DNA from: an uncultured Prevotellaceae bacterium
GTDB lineage: Bacteria; Bacteroidota; Bacteroidia; Bacteroidales; Bacteroidaceae
Length of the DNA: 40,193 nt
Assembly (NCBI GenBank): GCA_900321965.1
Contig: ONYA01000023.1
Span: 1-40,193, forward strand
Direction of reading: 5' to 3'
Part shown: piece by piece, positions 23,601 through 30,955 of the stretch
Position numbering within the stretch: the first letter of the stretch is position 1
Layout of the letters: every line of letters begins with the position of its first letter
The notes under the pieces: generated by a model
What the model was told of the DNA's origin: nothing
Seen by the model: the letters and a program-made list of their open reading frames with translations, nothing else
Databases searched by the model: none
Made by a program: the position numbers and the translations under genes

Positions 23601-24506
23601 GAGAACCGCTCCGACGGGCAGCAAGGCTCCGTCTTCACCGTCAAACTGCCGTTAGGCAATGCCCACCTCAAGCCCGAGGAGATAGAGAACACATTGCAGC
23701 AGCCGGCACACGCCAGTCAGCAACCAGCGGCCAACAGCAGTGCCCGTTACCGCGTGCTCATCGTCGACGACGACCGGGAGATAGGCAATTATATCAGCTC
23801 TGAGCTTGGCCATTATTATAAGTTTGGTATCTGTACCAACGGTCGCGAGGGTCTCAAGGAGCTGCTCACCAACCCCTACGACCTCGTCATCAGCGACGTC
23901 ATGATGCCCGAGATGGATGGCTTCACCATGCTCCGCATGATCAAGACCAACCTCAACATCTCGCACCTGCCCGTCATCATGCTCACCTCCAAGGCTGACG
24001 TCGGCAACCGTCTCGAAGGCTTGGAGCGTGGTGCCGACGCCTTCCTCGCCAAGCCCTTCAACATGGAGGAGCTGCACATGAACATCGAGAACCTTATCCA
24101 CTCGCGACTCCACCTCAAGGGAAAGTTCAGCGGAGCCCAGCAGCAGGCAGAACTCCTCGAACAACCCGAGGTGAAAGGCAACGACGAAATGCTGATGGAG
24201 CGTATTATGAAGGTTGTCAACAAGAACCTGTCGAACAGCGACTTCAATGTTGATATGCTCACCCAGGAGGTCGGCATCAGCCGTGCACAGCTCCACCGTA
24301 AGATGAAGGAGCTTACCGGCATCTCCACCAGCGAGTTTATCCGTAACATCCGCCTCGAACAGGCTGCCCGCCTGCTCAAGGAACAGAAGGTGAACATCAC
24401 GCAGGTGGCTTATGTCGTCGGCTTCTCCAACCTCGCCCACTTCTCCACCGTCTTCCGCAAGCATTTCGGTGTTTCGCCGTCGGAGTATGCCGAGCGAGAG
24501 GGATAA
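20610..24506 (+). CDS. Hybrid two-component system sensor/regulator (HTCS)
   Basis: A 1298-residue inner-membrane regulator combining all two-component parts. The signal peptide ends LSAQ (about residue 20). The periplasmic sensor (about 20-685) is built of beta-propeller Reg_prop repeats such as GSIWIATDYGLNRYDG and GNLWIGLQRKGL, followed by a Y_Y_Y domain (685-745). One transmembrane helix lies at about 757-778. The HisKA domain has H799 in NATHDIRSPL. The HATPase domain shows NLLSNAFKYS, DNGVGL and GTGIGLNL. The receiver domain has LIVDDD, D1096 in VISDVMMPEMDG and a conserved lysine in AKPF. The C-terminal AraC-type helix-turn-helix spans about 1190-1297. All catalytic residues look intact. 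Family knowledge: such proteins bind an oligosaccharide in the periplasm and activate nearby glycan-utilization operons. The repeated 21-bp-spaced direct repeats in this window are the natural candidates for its binding sites. Confidence 0.97.
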   Translation: MKKTLLLLYLILSFGSLSAQTGHYIPSDFFSSGLINSLCQDKYGSIWIATDYGLNRYDGYHFRMFLHDDTDEWSICDNGAVILLCDNQGRVWVGTVHGLDCYDEAAAGFVHFSFPDNLKPRVSSLLQLADGRIFVGTAGYGAFLVDSKGQVKPAEGFADAANNHYYSRVFEDSKGRFWKSASGNTVVMKSGNHFRHFESKGEVQGFVERDGEVYIVGLRGITCFRDNTISDTDIDMSALAGKEILFNSVEKDKNDVIYIGTRGHGMFRIAKGSHRLERFEPTIFGADMNTAKVRGILSDRTGNLWIGLQRKGLALIPQRPMQFSSWSFESQKVSVSSPITSVCEGDGGLTWCSVQGVGVYGFDADGRIVARPSAPDAIEFIFRDQQKRYWIGTDDALYAYNPLTGASQQKVTFDCDRFNDMTSDAQGNIYISTFSRGFCVYNPQTGELKNFRNVGQDTIKKGHLCNDWVMCMASDREGVVWMGTASGVSCYDPRTGSFLSHGWNQLLNGIICFSICELRDGNIAIGTDRGLYLYDHKKRTVSPFPGADQLRNKTVNYIVQSNDGDIWCSTSMGIWQYDANKKSFIGHIGDNGLTTKEYLYGVGMHTANDVVYFGNNDGLTVFSPGDIKSERAKPAPLSLSSFSVGNQSVNTRTVLNDVQITEKAVVESNYFTLSYLDHTVTLAFSQFDFDNPMNSVYEYSINNGEWIVNPPGKNDFTLSHLQPGTYRIAVRASVGQGDYTPEKIIVVTVRSPWYRSMLAYFIYFVILASLIAYIFFTYRRRATEQLNEEKMKFLINATHDIRSPLTLIMSPLANLRRRLNDDQKDARRDVDTIEHNAQRILNLVNQILDVRKIDKQQMHLHCEQTDLVPFVASLSKMFEYNAQERNIDFSFVHEGLDSLAVWVDRGQFDKVVTNLLSNAFKYSQDGGAITISLTEDGDYATVRVTDNGVGLDGDSLRHIFERFYQGGNSRRMHIDGTGIGLNLCKMIVDMHHGTITAENRSDGQQGSVFTVKLPLGNAHLKPEEIENTLQQPAHASQQPAANSSARYRVLIVDDDREIGNYISSELGHYYKFGICTNGREGLKELLTNPYDLVISDVMMPEMDGFTMLRMIKTNLNISHLPVIMLTSKADVGNRLEGLERGADAFLAKPFNMEELHMNIENLIHSRLHLKGKFSGAQQQAELLEQPEVKGNDEMLMERIMKVVNKNLSNSDFNVDMLTQEVGISRAQLHRKMKELTGISTSEFIRNIRLEQAARLLKEQKVNITQVAYVVGFSNLAHFSTVFRKHFGVSPSEYAEREG

Positions 24507-24523
24507 CTACTTAATGATTGATG

Positions 24524-24557
24524 TCGGGACGACGATTGTCGTTCCGAGGGATTTTTT
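24524..24557 (+). terminator. Probable terminator of the HTCS gene
   Basis: 24524-24533 pairs with 24538-24547 (10 bp, one G-T pair, loop GATT), then GGGATTTTTT. It starts 17 bases after the stop codon. Confidence 0.6.
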
Positions 24558-24592
24558 GGGGAGCATTTGTAAGGCTTCTTGAGCCCCCAGGG

Positions 24593-24651
24593 TTTGCTTA
24601 CGGTAAAGTCCAGGTTTGCTTACGGTAAACCTGGACTTTACCGTAAGCAAA
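24593..24651. repeat. Dispersed repeat copy 2 as a 25-bp perfect hairpin
   Basis: 24593-24617 and 24627-24651 are exact reverse complements around a 9-base loop. The 40 bases from 24593 match 1681-1720 at 33 positions. The sequence contains three TTACnGTAA units (one of them in the complementary arm), a short odd-length palindrome that could be a protein-binding site. There is no T run, so it is not a typical terminator. Confidence 0.75.
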
Positions 24652-24682
24652 GGTCTGGGATGGAAGTGTTAAAAAAACAGGT

Positions 24683-24714
24683 GACGCAAAAAAAAGTACG
24701 AAAACGTTTGCGTC
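24683..24714. repeat. Inverted repeat GACGCAAA / TTTGCGTC
   Basis: Two perfect 8-bp arms (24683-24690 and 24707-24714) separated by 16 bases, about 120 bp upstream of the promoter at 24837. It may be a binding site for a dimeric regulator, but a chance occurrence in A-rich DNA cannot be excluded. Confidence 0.35.
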
Positions 24715-24782
24715 GTTTGGGGAAAAGTGTTATCTTTTCGGTTGAATTGATTCGGATTGTTATACGGGATTTAAGAGATGAA

Positions 24783-24808
24783 ACAAAAGTGAAAAAAGAC
24801 GAAACACG
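24783..24808 (+). promoter_or_regulatory. Operator site upstream of the 648-residue secreted protein
   Basis: Half-sites ATGAAACA (ACA at 24783) and CGAAACA (ACA at 24804) are 21 bp apart, with the first 54 bp upstream of the -7 box at 24837. Confidence 0.6.
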
Positions 24809-24836
24809 CAGAAAAACCTATTTCTTCGTTTTCGCT

Positions 24837-24844
24837 TAACTTTG
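24837..24844 (+). promoter_or_regulatory. Promoter of the 648-residue secreted protein
   Basis: TAACTTTG is followed by CACCCA, as at 27064. No -33 TTTG. The leader before the ATG at 24896 is about 45 bases, A/T-rich. Confidence 0.6.
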
Positions 24845-24895
24845 CACCCAAAAGTAGATATTAACCTAATTTATTAATTTAAAACAATTTAGATT

Positions 24896-26842
24896 ATGAA
24901 ATTTTTTACTAAATCAATGCTTACGCTGGCACTCTTGCTTGGTGCTGTAGGTGTGGCAAACGCAGGAGAGAAGGTTTATGCAACCTTTGAAAACCCGTCG
25001 AACACCAACACGACGTGGGATTCTGCTACAAAGACCTTCACTTGGTCTACAACTTATTACAATCAGCTCCGTAACATCGGTCTTCCGACGTCGGGTCTTG
25101 GCGCTTATACGAAGTTGGTGATTAAGTGTACTATTAACGCTGGTGACAAGTTCCGTATCCTTGTCTATAAAGGTGGTGATAATCAGACGCTTTGGGTTGA
25201 ACAATCGGGCGAAACGACGTTGGATCTCACAACAATTCCGTCAGACTTCCTTGCCGCTGCTACCGAAATCTGTTTGTCTGGTAGTAATCAAGCAGCTCCA
25301 GGTGAGGTGGTTGTCGATTATGTCTATCTGGAAAAGGGTGACGATCCTCTTTTTGCCTTTAAAGATGCTCTTCAGAAGGCTATTAATGTCGGAAAGGTGC
25401 AGAGCCCGAACTTCAAGACTTCTTTGAGCTGGTCGAAGCTGCAGGATGCCATTGCTGCCGGTCAAGCTGCTTTGAATAAGGCTACTGTTACTGAGACTGA
25501 GCTGGTTGATGCAACTAATGCTATCAATGACGCTATCAACGGTTTGGAACTGTTCCAGGGCTATACGAAATTGACAAAAGAAAACTTCAAGCACTATGCA
25601 AGCTTAGATGCACCCGGTGAGGGCACAGCTACTGGTTGCGCTTATGAGTTAAATGCTGCCTCCGGCCTGCCCTATGGCGATAGCAATGTTGGTGAGCTGA
25701 ACTGGGCCGACCTAGCTGACTATGACAAGCTGGTGGTTATCACCTCTGGCGACATCAAGCCCCGCTTCTGCATGAACCGTCTGGTGGCTGGTGGCCAGCA
25801 GGCTGCAACGCAGGCCGACTCTAAGATGCTTGACATCAATGATAATAGTGGAAACGCTTGGTCAGCAGAAAAGTATCAGACGATTGACGGCAATATATTC
25901 TCTATTGACCTGAAGAAGATTGTTGCCGACTACGGCTTCGCCCGTCTGCACAGCATCAAGAAGCAGGGCTGGGGTGCTGGTGTCACCGTCACCGATATGT
26001 TGCTCTTCAAGGCTCCTGCCTCTACTACCGACGATCCTGCTGTGGTCGTGAACCTGATGTCTCTGCAGAACGCTATTGACAAGGCTAACGCCATCGATCT
26101 GACAACGAAGACGAAGGAGAGTGCCAAGAAGGTGAAGAACGCTGTGCTGGCCGCTCAGGATTTGATGGCCCAGTCTAATCCTTCACTCATCGACATGGAG
26201 AATGCACGCCGTGCTATCCTGCAGGCTATCGACGAGCTGGTTGACGCTCCTGTGATTGCCGACGGTGTCTACGACCTGAAGGGTGATATGTTCCAGGAGT
26301 GGACTGGCATTGATGAAGATGCAGAACCCACAGAAGCTACCATCGGCTGTGCCTACGAGGTTGGCACTGGTGAGAAGGGCGCTGGCACCACGATGTTTGG
26401 TAATCCCAGTGTGGTATGGAAGACCTACGCTGACCTGTCAGCATACGACCATCTGCTCATCGTCGGTACTCCCGGTCTGCAGCTGCGCGTCCTGTTCAAC
26501 CGCTTGGAGGTTGGCAACGGCGGTGGCGACGGCAATGGCGGAGCCCTGACTGAGCTGAATCCCACCATCGGTGAAGACGGTCTCGTTGACGTTGACCTGA
26601 AGGCTGAGAACCTGAACGGTGCTGCCCGTCTGAACGCCATCAAGCTGGGCTGGGGCAGTCCTGCCGGTCAGTTCACGAAGCTGCAGGTTGTCAAGGGTGC
26701 TTACGATCCCGTTGCCGTCGGTGTGAACACTGTGAAGGCTGCTGTCGAGGGTGAGGCTATCTACAGCATCAGCGGTCAGCGTCTGGCTCAGCCCAAGAAG
26801 GGTCTGAACATCATCAACGGTAAGAAGGTCGTGATTAAGTAA
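24896..26842 (+). CDS. Secreted multidomain protein: three beta-sandwich modules, helical linkers, sorting-like tail
   Basis: A 648-residue exported protein with a signal peptide ending ANAGE (about residue 23). Order of parts: a galactose-binding-like beta domain (about 24-150); a helical FIVAR-like linker (about 155-218); beta module X copy 1 (about 219-375: GCAYEL, LADYDKL, PRFCMNRL, IDLKKIVADYGFARL); a second helical linker (383-449); beta module X copy 2 (about 455-600: GCAYEV, LSAYDHL, LRVLFNRL, VDLKAENL); and a C-terminal tail of about 35 residues with IYSISGQRL, ending in KKVVIK. Such tails resemble the type IX secretion or surface-sorting signals common in Bacteroidota. No enzyme motif is visible. 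It has its own promoter with the locus operator, so it is probably induced with the glycan locus. A surface or secreted carbohydrate-binding role is inferred; the module itself is not one I can name. Confidence 0.8.
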   Translation: MKFFTKSMLTLALLLGAVGVANAGEKVYATFENPSNTNTTWDSATKTFTWSTTYYNQLRNIGLPTSGLGAYTKLVIKCTINAGDKFRILVYKGGDNQTLWVEQSGETTLDLTTIPSDFLAAATEICLSGSNQAAPGEVVVDYVYLEKGDDPLFAFKDALQKAINVGKVQSPNFKTSLSWSKLQDAIAAGQAALNKATVTETELVDATNAINDAINGLELFQGYTKLTKENFKHYASLDAPGEGTATGCAYELNAASGLPYGDSNVGELNWADLADYDKLVVITSGDIKPRFCMNRLVAGGQQAATQADSKMLDINDNSGNAWSAEKYQTIDGNIFSIDLKKIVADYGFARLHSIKKQGWGAGVTVTDMLLFKAPASTTDDPAVVVNLMSLQNAIDKANAIDLTTKTKESAKKVKNAVLAAQDLMAQSNPSLIDMENARRAILQAIDELVDAPVIADGVYDLKGDMFQEWTGIDEDAEPTEATIGCAYEVGTGEKGAGTTMFGNPSVVWKTYADLSAYDHLLIVGTPGLQLRVLFNRLEVGNGGGDGNGGALTELNPTIGEDGLVDVDLKAENLNGAARLNAIKLGWGSPAGQFTKLQVVKGAYDPVAVGVNTVKAAVEGEAIYSISGQRLAQPKKGLNIINGKKVVIK

Positions 26843-26902
26843 GAGAAGAACTGAGCTTGCTCAGATTCTTCCGAACGTGAACGACTTCGAACGAAGTTCA
26901 AT

Positions 26903-26936
26903 GGGACTCGCCACACATACGGCGAGTCCCTTTTTT
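26903..26936 (+). terminator. Rho-independent terminator
   Basis: A perfect 10-bp stem (GGGACTCGCC at 26903-26912 with 26921-26930) is followed by six T's. Confidence 0.9.
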
Positions 26937-27009
26937 ATTCAGCGAGGGTCGCCGCACTATTCATAATTGTCGGATTATGGCTTGTAAACCGTGTTTTTTA
27001 GGCGGCAGA

Positions 27010-27036
27010 ACAAAAAGAAAAGTCAATGAGACAAAC
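27010..27036 (+). promoter_or_regulatory. Operator site upstream of the 1252-residue secreted protein
   Basis: Half-sites AGAACA (ACA at 27010) and GAGACA (ACA at 27031) are 21 bp apart. The first is 54 bp upstream of the -7 box at 27064. Confidence 0.6.
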
Positions 27037-27063
27037 GATAAAGCCCTTTTCGCCGCAGGTCTT

Positions 27064-27071
27064 TATCTTTG
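27064..27071 (+). promoter_or_regulatory. Promoter of the 1252-residue secreted protein
   Basis: TATCTTTG is followed by CACCCA, the same initial transcribed bases as at 24837. No -33 TTTG is seen. Confidence 0.65.
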
Positions 27072-27125
27072 CACCCAGAATTTTCAACCTATTAATTTTA
27101 TATTATTCACTAAAAACATTAAAAC

Positions 27126-30100
27126 ATGAAGAAAACTTACCAATTTCTTGTTGTGCTGGCAGCCATGCTGCTGGGTGCAACGAATGTAAGTGCAGAGCGT
27201 ATTCCGCTGACGGCGGATGGCTTCTTCACTCATGATGGTTGGGGTCTTAATGCCGTAAAGACTGGCGACTTCCAAGCCGAATATCACATCGGCGAGCCCA
27301 GTGGTTGTGCATTCGGCGACTCCGATTGCAGTGCTTATCTTGACCTTGGCGCTTATTCCAAGCTCTATGTCAACATGGTAGGCTGTGATGCTGAGGGAAA
27401 TGTAAACGGTTCTACGCCGCGTATCTTCCTCAACAGTGATAAGAGCGATGGTAAAAACGATCATCTTATCGTTCCTGCCACTGCAGGTTACACGACACAG
27501 GAAGAGGATGGAACCTACGTTGTCGATTTGGAGAAGATCAAGAAGGAGTATGGCTTTGTCTATATCACGGCTATCAAGGGTTCTGCCTATAATACACAGC
27601 TTATTCTTAACAGCATCGAGGTTGAGAAGAATGAGGGCGCAAAGCAGGTTGGCTGGGTGAACATCCTTACCAATAGCGACTTCGAGAATGATGACTTCAC
27701 TTCGTTCGCCGTATGTCTCAGTGGCGGTGAAGCCGACGACGATGGAAAGGCGCATGCACCTACTACTGTAGAAGAGGGTATGGGCCAGAATGGCTCTCGC
27801 GCCCTTGTGCTGACCACCAAGACTGGTGTGCAGCAAGACTGGTGTACGCAGCTCTTCATCAAATTCCCCGAACAGCTCACGGAAGGTACGAAGTGGCGTT
27901 TCGCTATGGATGTCAAGTCTGACTATGTGGCTACATTCGGTGGTGGCTGCCACGCTGACCCACGTGCATGGCAGATGCCGTCTATTATGCCTGAGTTTAC
28001 TACCAGCACCGACTGGCAGACACTGAAAGCTGAGGGTACCATTAGTGCCGACTTCGAGAGCAAAGGTGTTATGAGCATTGCTTTCGACCTGAACCGCGAC
28101 AAGGATGTCGTTAACAAATACTACTTCGACAACGTTCGCTTCGAGGTTTACAAGGTAGGTACTTCTGCCTTTGTCGCTTCTTATGTGGCTCAGATTGACT
28201 TCGGCTTCGATACCAACCTGGCTGAACTGACCAAGGCTGCCGGCTCAAGCCGTGTTGTCTATCCCGCTGATTGTGCTACTGTCAAGGTGAATGGCCAGCC
28301 CATTGAGATTATCTCTATTGAAGGCTATTCTGACGGTCGCTTCTATATCTTCTTCGGTGATGAGATCAATCCTACTGACGACGTCCAGATTACCTTCAAG
28401 AATCCTGCTGGCGACCTCCAGCTGAAGTACACTTCTGGTCCAAATGCCGGTGAGGTTGTTGGTGCTGTCGACGAAAAGGCCCTCTACAATGAGTCTATCG
28501 CTGTTGAGGATGCTTATCCCTTCGTTGCTCTACTTCCTACGGTTGTAAGCGCTTCTCCCGAGCAGGGCTCGTTCAACGTTGCTCCTGGTCTGAAGGAGTT
28601 GACGGCTAAGTTCGACAAGAGAGCTGACGTCTCTAATGCTGTTGCTACCCTCGATGGTCAGGCTCTGACGATTACTCCTGTTAATCCCGATGCAGAAGGC
28701 TTCGCTTCTGAGATTAAGATGACATACGCTGGTGCCGACCTGGCTAACGGCCGTCACACTGTGAACATTAAGAAGGTCTATGCTGAGGTGATGCTCGATG
28801 AGGAAGTCTTTGTTGATACAACCTACACGTTCAGCGTTGGTCCCGTTGACGTTACTGACCTGCCTTACGATCTTATTCCGCTGAGCTACTTCAACGATTG
28901 CGCTAATAATGGCATTCCCGAAGGCTTCTTGGTCTATGCCGATGGTATGGAGGAACGTACTCCTGGTAACATTTATGGTTCAAATGCTCGCCTGTTCAGT
29001 GATTTTGCCGCAGGTGGTGACTTTACCCATGCACTCTATTACCGTCGTAACTATGTTACCTATGGCAAAAATGACGATACGCACGTATTGGCACTGGAAG
29101 CAGGTAAAACCTATAATCTGTCGTTCAACACTGCACGTTGGAAGTCAAGCGGTCAGTATCAGAAGGTTCAGATTCTGAATTCTAATGGTGATGTCAAGTT
29201 TGAGCAGGTTGTTACTTGTGATCCCGATGTCAATGGCAGCAAGAATGCTGTGAAGGGCTCTTCTGCTTACTCATTTGACTTTGTTGCTGATGCTAATGAC
29301 AACTACGAGATACGCTTCATTGTAATGAAGAATGCCACTGACGAAGTTGGTGACGCAGACATGTATGAAACTCTGTTGGCAAATGTCAAGCTGACCTATA
29401 TCCCCGATACTTATGGTGCTATGGAGATGTACGAGGTTGACCAGGCTCTGGAGAAGGCTAAGAAGACACAGGCTGACAACGCTGACGAGCGCTTCGCCGG
29501 TGAGGCTCAGACGGCTCTGACCAATAAGATTAATGAGGTTGAGGCTGGTAAGGCTACTTACACCTCTCCTTCGGAGTGTACCGCTGCTGTTGAGGCACTT
29601 GCCCAGTGTGGTGATGACCTGATTAACCACGCTACCCTCTGCAAGAACTACGACCAGAAGATCAAGGACGGTGCTGACGTTGTCCGTCAGAACGAGAATC
29701 CCAGCAACACGGGTGTTCCCACGAAGTTTGTGAACCTGCCTCTGTTCGCTGAGATGAAGGCTGCTGTCGACAAGTACCATGGCGTCTCTGAAATGGTGAA
29801 CGAGGGTACTGAGGAAGAACCCAACTGGCAGAAGCACTACACATTTGACCAGCTGACTGATGACGCACAGCTGACAACTGCTATCAACGAGCTGGCAGAG
29901 GTTGTTGAGAAGGCTCAGAAGATGTTTACCTCTGGTGAGTCTAAGATGTATATGTATGGTGTGGCTCCGCTCGTAGAGCGTCTGCGCCGTGGTGCTGAGG
30001 CCATCAAGGTACTTGAGCCTGAGAACCCGATTATCGAGGAGGCTCTGAATGCCTTCGACGATGACGATGAACTGGCTGAGAAGGTAAAGAACAACCTGAA

Positions 30101-30884
30101 GGCTGCTCTCTACAAGAAGATCAATGCCGGCGAGAACCTGTTCCCCGAGGACGAACAGACGGGTCTGGCCCAGACCCACGACCTGAGCGTATTCGTGAAG
30201 AACCCGAACGTCTATGCACCTGCCTTCACAATGGCTATTCCTGGTTGGACTAACCTGAAGGGTAATGCTGAGGCTTGGAGCAACTGGGGTCCGAATCCCA
30301 CTCACAACGCTAATACTGCTTATCCTGAGGACGTCGCCTTCCATCCTGGCTGGCACGCTGAGGCTACCACTGAGCAGACCATTACCGACCTGCCCGCAGG
30401 TATCTATAACATCGTGTTCAAGTGCCGTGACCACTCTGGTGACATCACCGAAGAAGTGTTCTCTTATGTCTATGTGAAGACTTCTTCTACTCCCGATGTT
30501 GAAGAGGGTGCCGACATGGACAAGGAAATCAATACCGCCGGTTGGGCTCAGGTTACACATCAAGATGGTATGGCTGATATTGAGATTCCGAATATCATCG
30601 TTGAAGACGGTATGCTGACTCTCGGCTGCACATGGAGCAACCTGTCGCAGGCATTCCTTGACGACGTTCACATCTACCTCACTGGTAAAGCTGATGTTGA
30701 CTACAGCGCTCTCTACGACGAAGTCGCTACTGGCGTTGAGAAGGCTGCTACCGCCGCTAAGGTTCGCGCCATCGAGCTCTACGACCTGAACGGCCAGCGC
30801 ATCCCCGTTGCCAAGAAGGGTGTCGTCATCGTGAAGAAGCAGATGAGCGACGGCACGGTGAAGATGGAGAAGGTGATTAAGTAA
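27126..30884 (+). CDS. Large secreted multidomain binding protein with sorting-like tail
   Basis: A 1252-residue exported protein, signal peptide ending VSAE (about residue 23). Parts in order: beta module X (about 24-158: GCAFGDSD, LGAYSKLYV, PRIFLN, VDLEKIKKEYGF), shared with the preceding gene; a CBM4/22-like beta-sandwich (about 165-350: LTNSDFEND, YYFDNVRFEVY); a beta region (350-470); an Ig-like domain (about 485-575: SPEQGSFNV); a jelly-roll-like domain (about 582-758) that is also present near the C-terminus of the GH98 enzyme; helical FIVAR-like segments (about 765-1010); a final beta-sandwich (about 1030-1190); and a tail from about 1215 (IELYDLNGQRI, ending KVIK) resembling a surface-sorting signal. 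There is no catalytic motif that I recognise. It has its own promoter with the locus operator and its own terminator. Likely a surface or secreted polysaccharide-binding protein. Confidence 0.8.
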   Translation: MKKTYQFLVVLAAMLLGATNVSAERIPLTADGFFTHDGWGLNAVKTGDFQAEYHIGEPSGCAFGDSDCSAYLDLGAYSKLYVNMVGCDAEGNVNGSTPRIFLNSDKSDGKNDHLIVPATAGYTTQEEDGTYVVDLEKIKKEYGFVYITAIKGSAYNTQLILNSIEVEKNEGAKQVGWVNILTNSDFENDDFTSFAVCLSGGEADDDGKAHAPTTVEEGMGQNGSRALVLTTKTGVQQDWCTQLFIKFPEQLTEGTKWRFAMDVKSDYVATFGGGCHADPRAWQMPSIMPEFTTSTDWQTLKAEGTISADFESKGVMSIAFDLNRDKDVVNKYYFDNVRFEVYKVGTSAFVASYVAQIDFGFDTNLAELTKAAGSSRVVYPADCATVKVNGQPIEIISIEGYSDGRFYIFFGDEINPTDDVQITFKNPAGDLQLKYTSGPNAGEVVGAVDEKALYNESIAVEDAYPFVALLPTVVSASPEQGSFNVAPGLKELTAKFDKRADVSNAVATLDGQALTITPVNPDAEGFASEIKMTYAGADLANGRHTVNIKKVYAEVMLDEEVFVDTTYTFSVGPVDVTDLPYDLIPLSYFNDCANNGIPEGFLVYADGMEERTPGNIYGSNARLFSDFAAGGDFTHALYYRRNYVTYGKNDDTHVLALEAGKTYNLSFNTARWKSSGQYQKVQILNSNGDVKFEQVVTCDPDVNGSKNAVKGSSAYSFDFVADANDNYEIRFIVMKNATDEVGDADMYETLLANVKLTYIPDTYGAMEMYEVDQALEKAKKTQADNADERFAGEAQTALTNKINEVEAGKATYTSPSECTAAVEALAQCGDDLINHATLCKNYDQKIKDGADVVRQNENPSNTGVPTKFVNLPLFAEMKAAVDKYHGVSEMVNEGTEEEPNWQKHYTFDQLTDDAQLTTAINELAEVVEKAQKMFTSGESKMYMYGVAPLVERLRRGAEAIKVLEPENPIIEEALNAFDDDDELAEKVKNNLKAALYKKINAGENLFPEDEQTGLAQTHDLSVFVKNPNVYAPAFTMAIPGWTNLKGNAEAWSNWGPNPTHNANTAYPEDVAFHPGWHAEATTEQTITDLPAGIYNIVFKCRDHSGDITEEVFSYVYVKTSSTPDVEEGADMDKEINTAGWAQVTHQDGMADIEIPNIIVEDGMLTLGCTWSNLSQAFLDDVHIYLTGKADVDYSALYDEVATGVEKAATAAKVRAIELYDLNGQRIPVAKKGVVIVKKQMSDGTVKMEKVIK

Positions 30885-30906
30885 TCCCTAACATAGCTTA
30901 AAAAAG

Positions 30907-30938
30907 AGGCCGGAAGTTTTGCACTTCCGGCCTTTTTT
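30907..30938 (+). terminator. Rho-independent terminator after the 1252-residue protein gene
   Basis: A perfect 11-bp stem (30907-30917 with 30923-30933) with loop TTTGC is followed by six T's. The loop supplies the -33 box of the next promoter. Confidence 0.9.
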
Positions 30939-30948
30939 CTTATCTTTG
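30918..30948 (+). promoter_or_regulatory. Fic gene promoter nested in the upstream terminator
   Basis: TTTG at 30918-30921 lies in the terminator loop. A 19-base spacer covers the 3' stem and T run, and TATCTTTG follows at 30941-30948. The ATG at 30956 is only seven bases past the box. Confidence 0.7.
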
Positions 30949-30955
30949 CGACGAA

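Larger units (their letters stand above)
24558..24782. other. Gene-free stretch between the HTCS and the next gene
   Basis: Together with its flanks this is a 389-base gap. It holds a long hairpin-forming repeat (24593-24651), an 8-bp inverted repeat (24683-24714) and no credible gene. An 86-codon open frame (24579-24839) crosses the hairpin and the operator and is not called. Confidence 0.5.

Noticed and set aside
24593-24651. Terminator for the HTCS gene
   Set aside because: The stem is long and perfect but no T run follows; the hairpin at 24524-24557 fits better.
24579-24839. 86-codon open frame upstream of the 648-residue protein
   Set aside because: It runs through a perfect hairpin repeat, an inverted repeat and the promoter/operator; composition is lysine/arginine-rich low complexity with no known domain.
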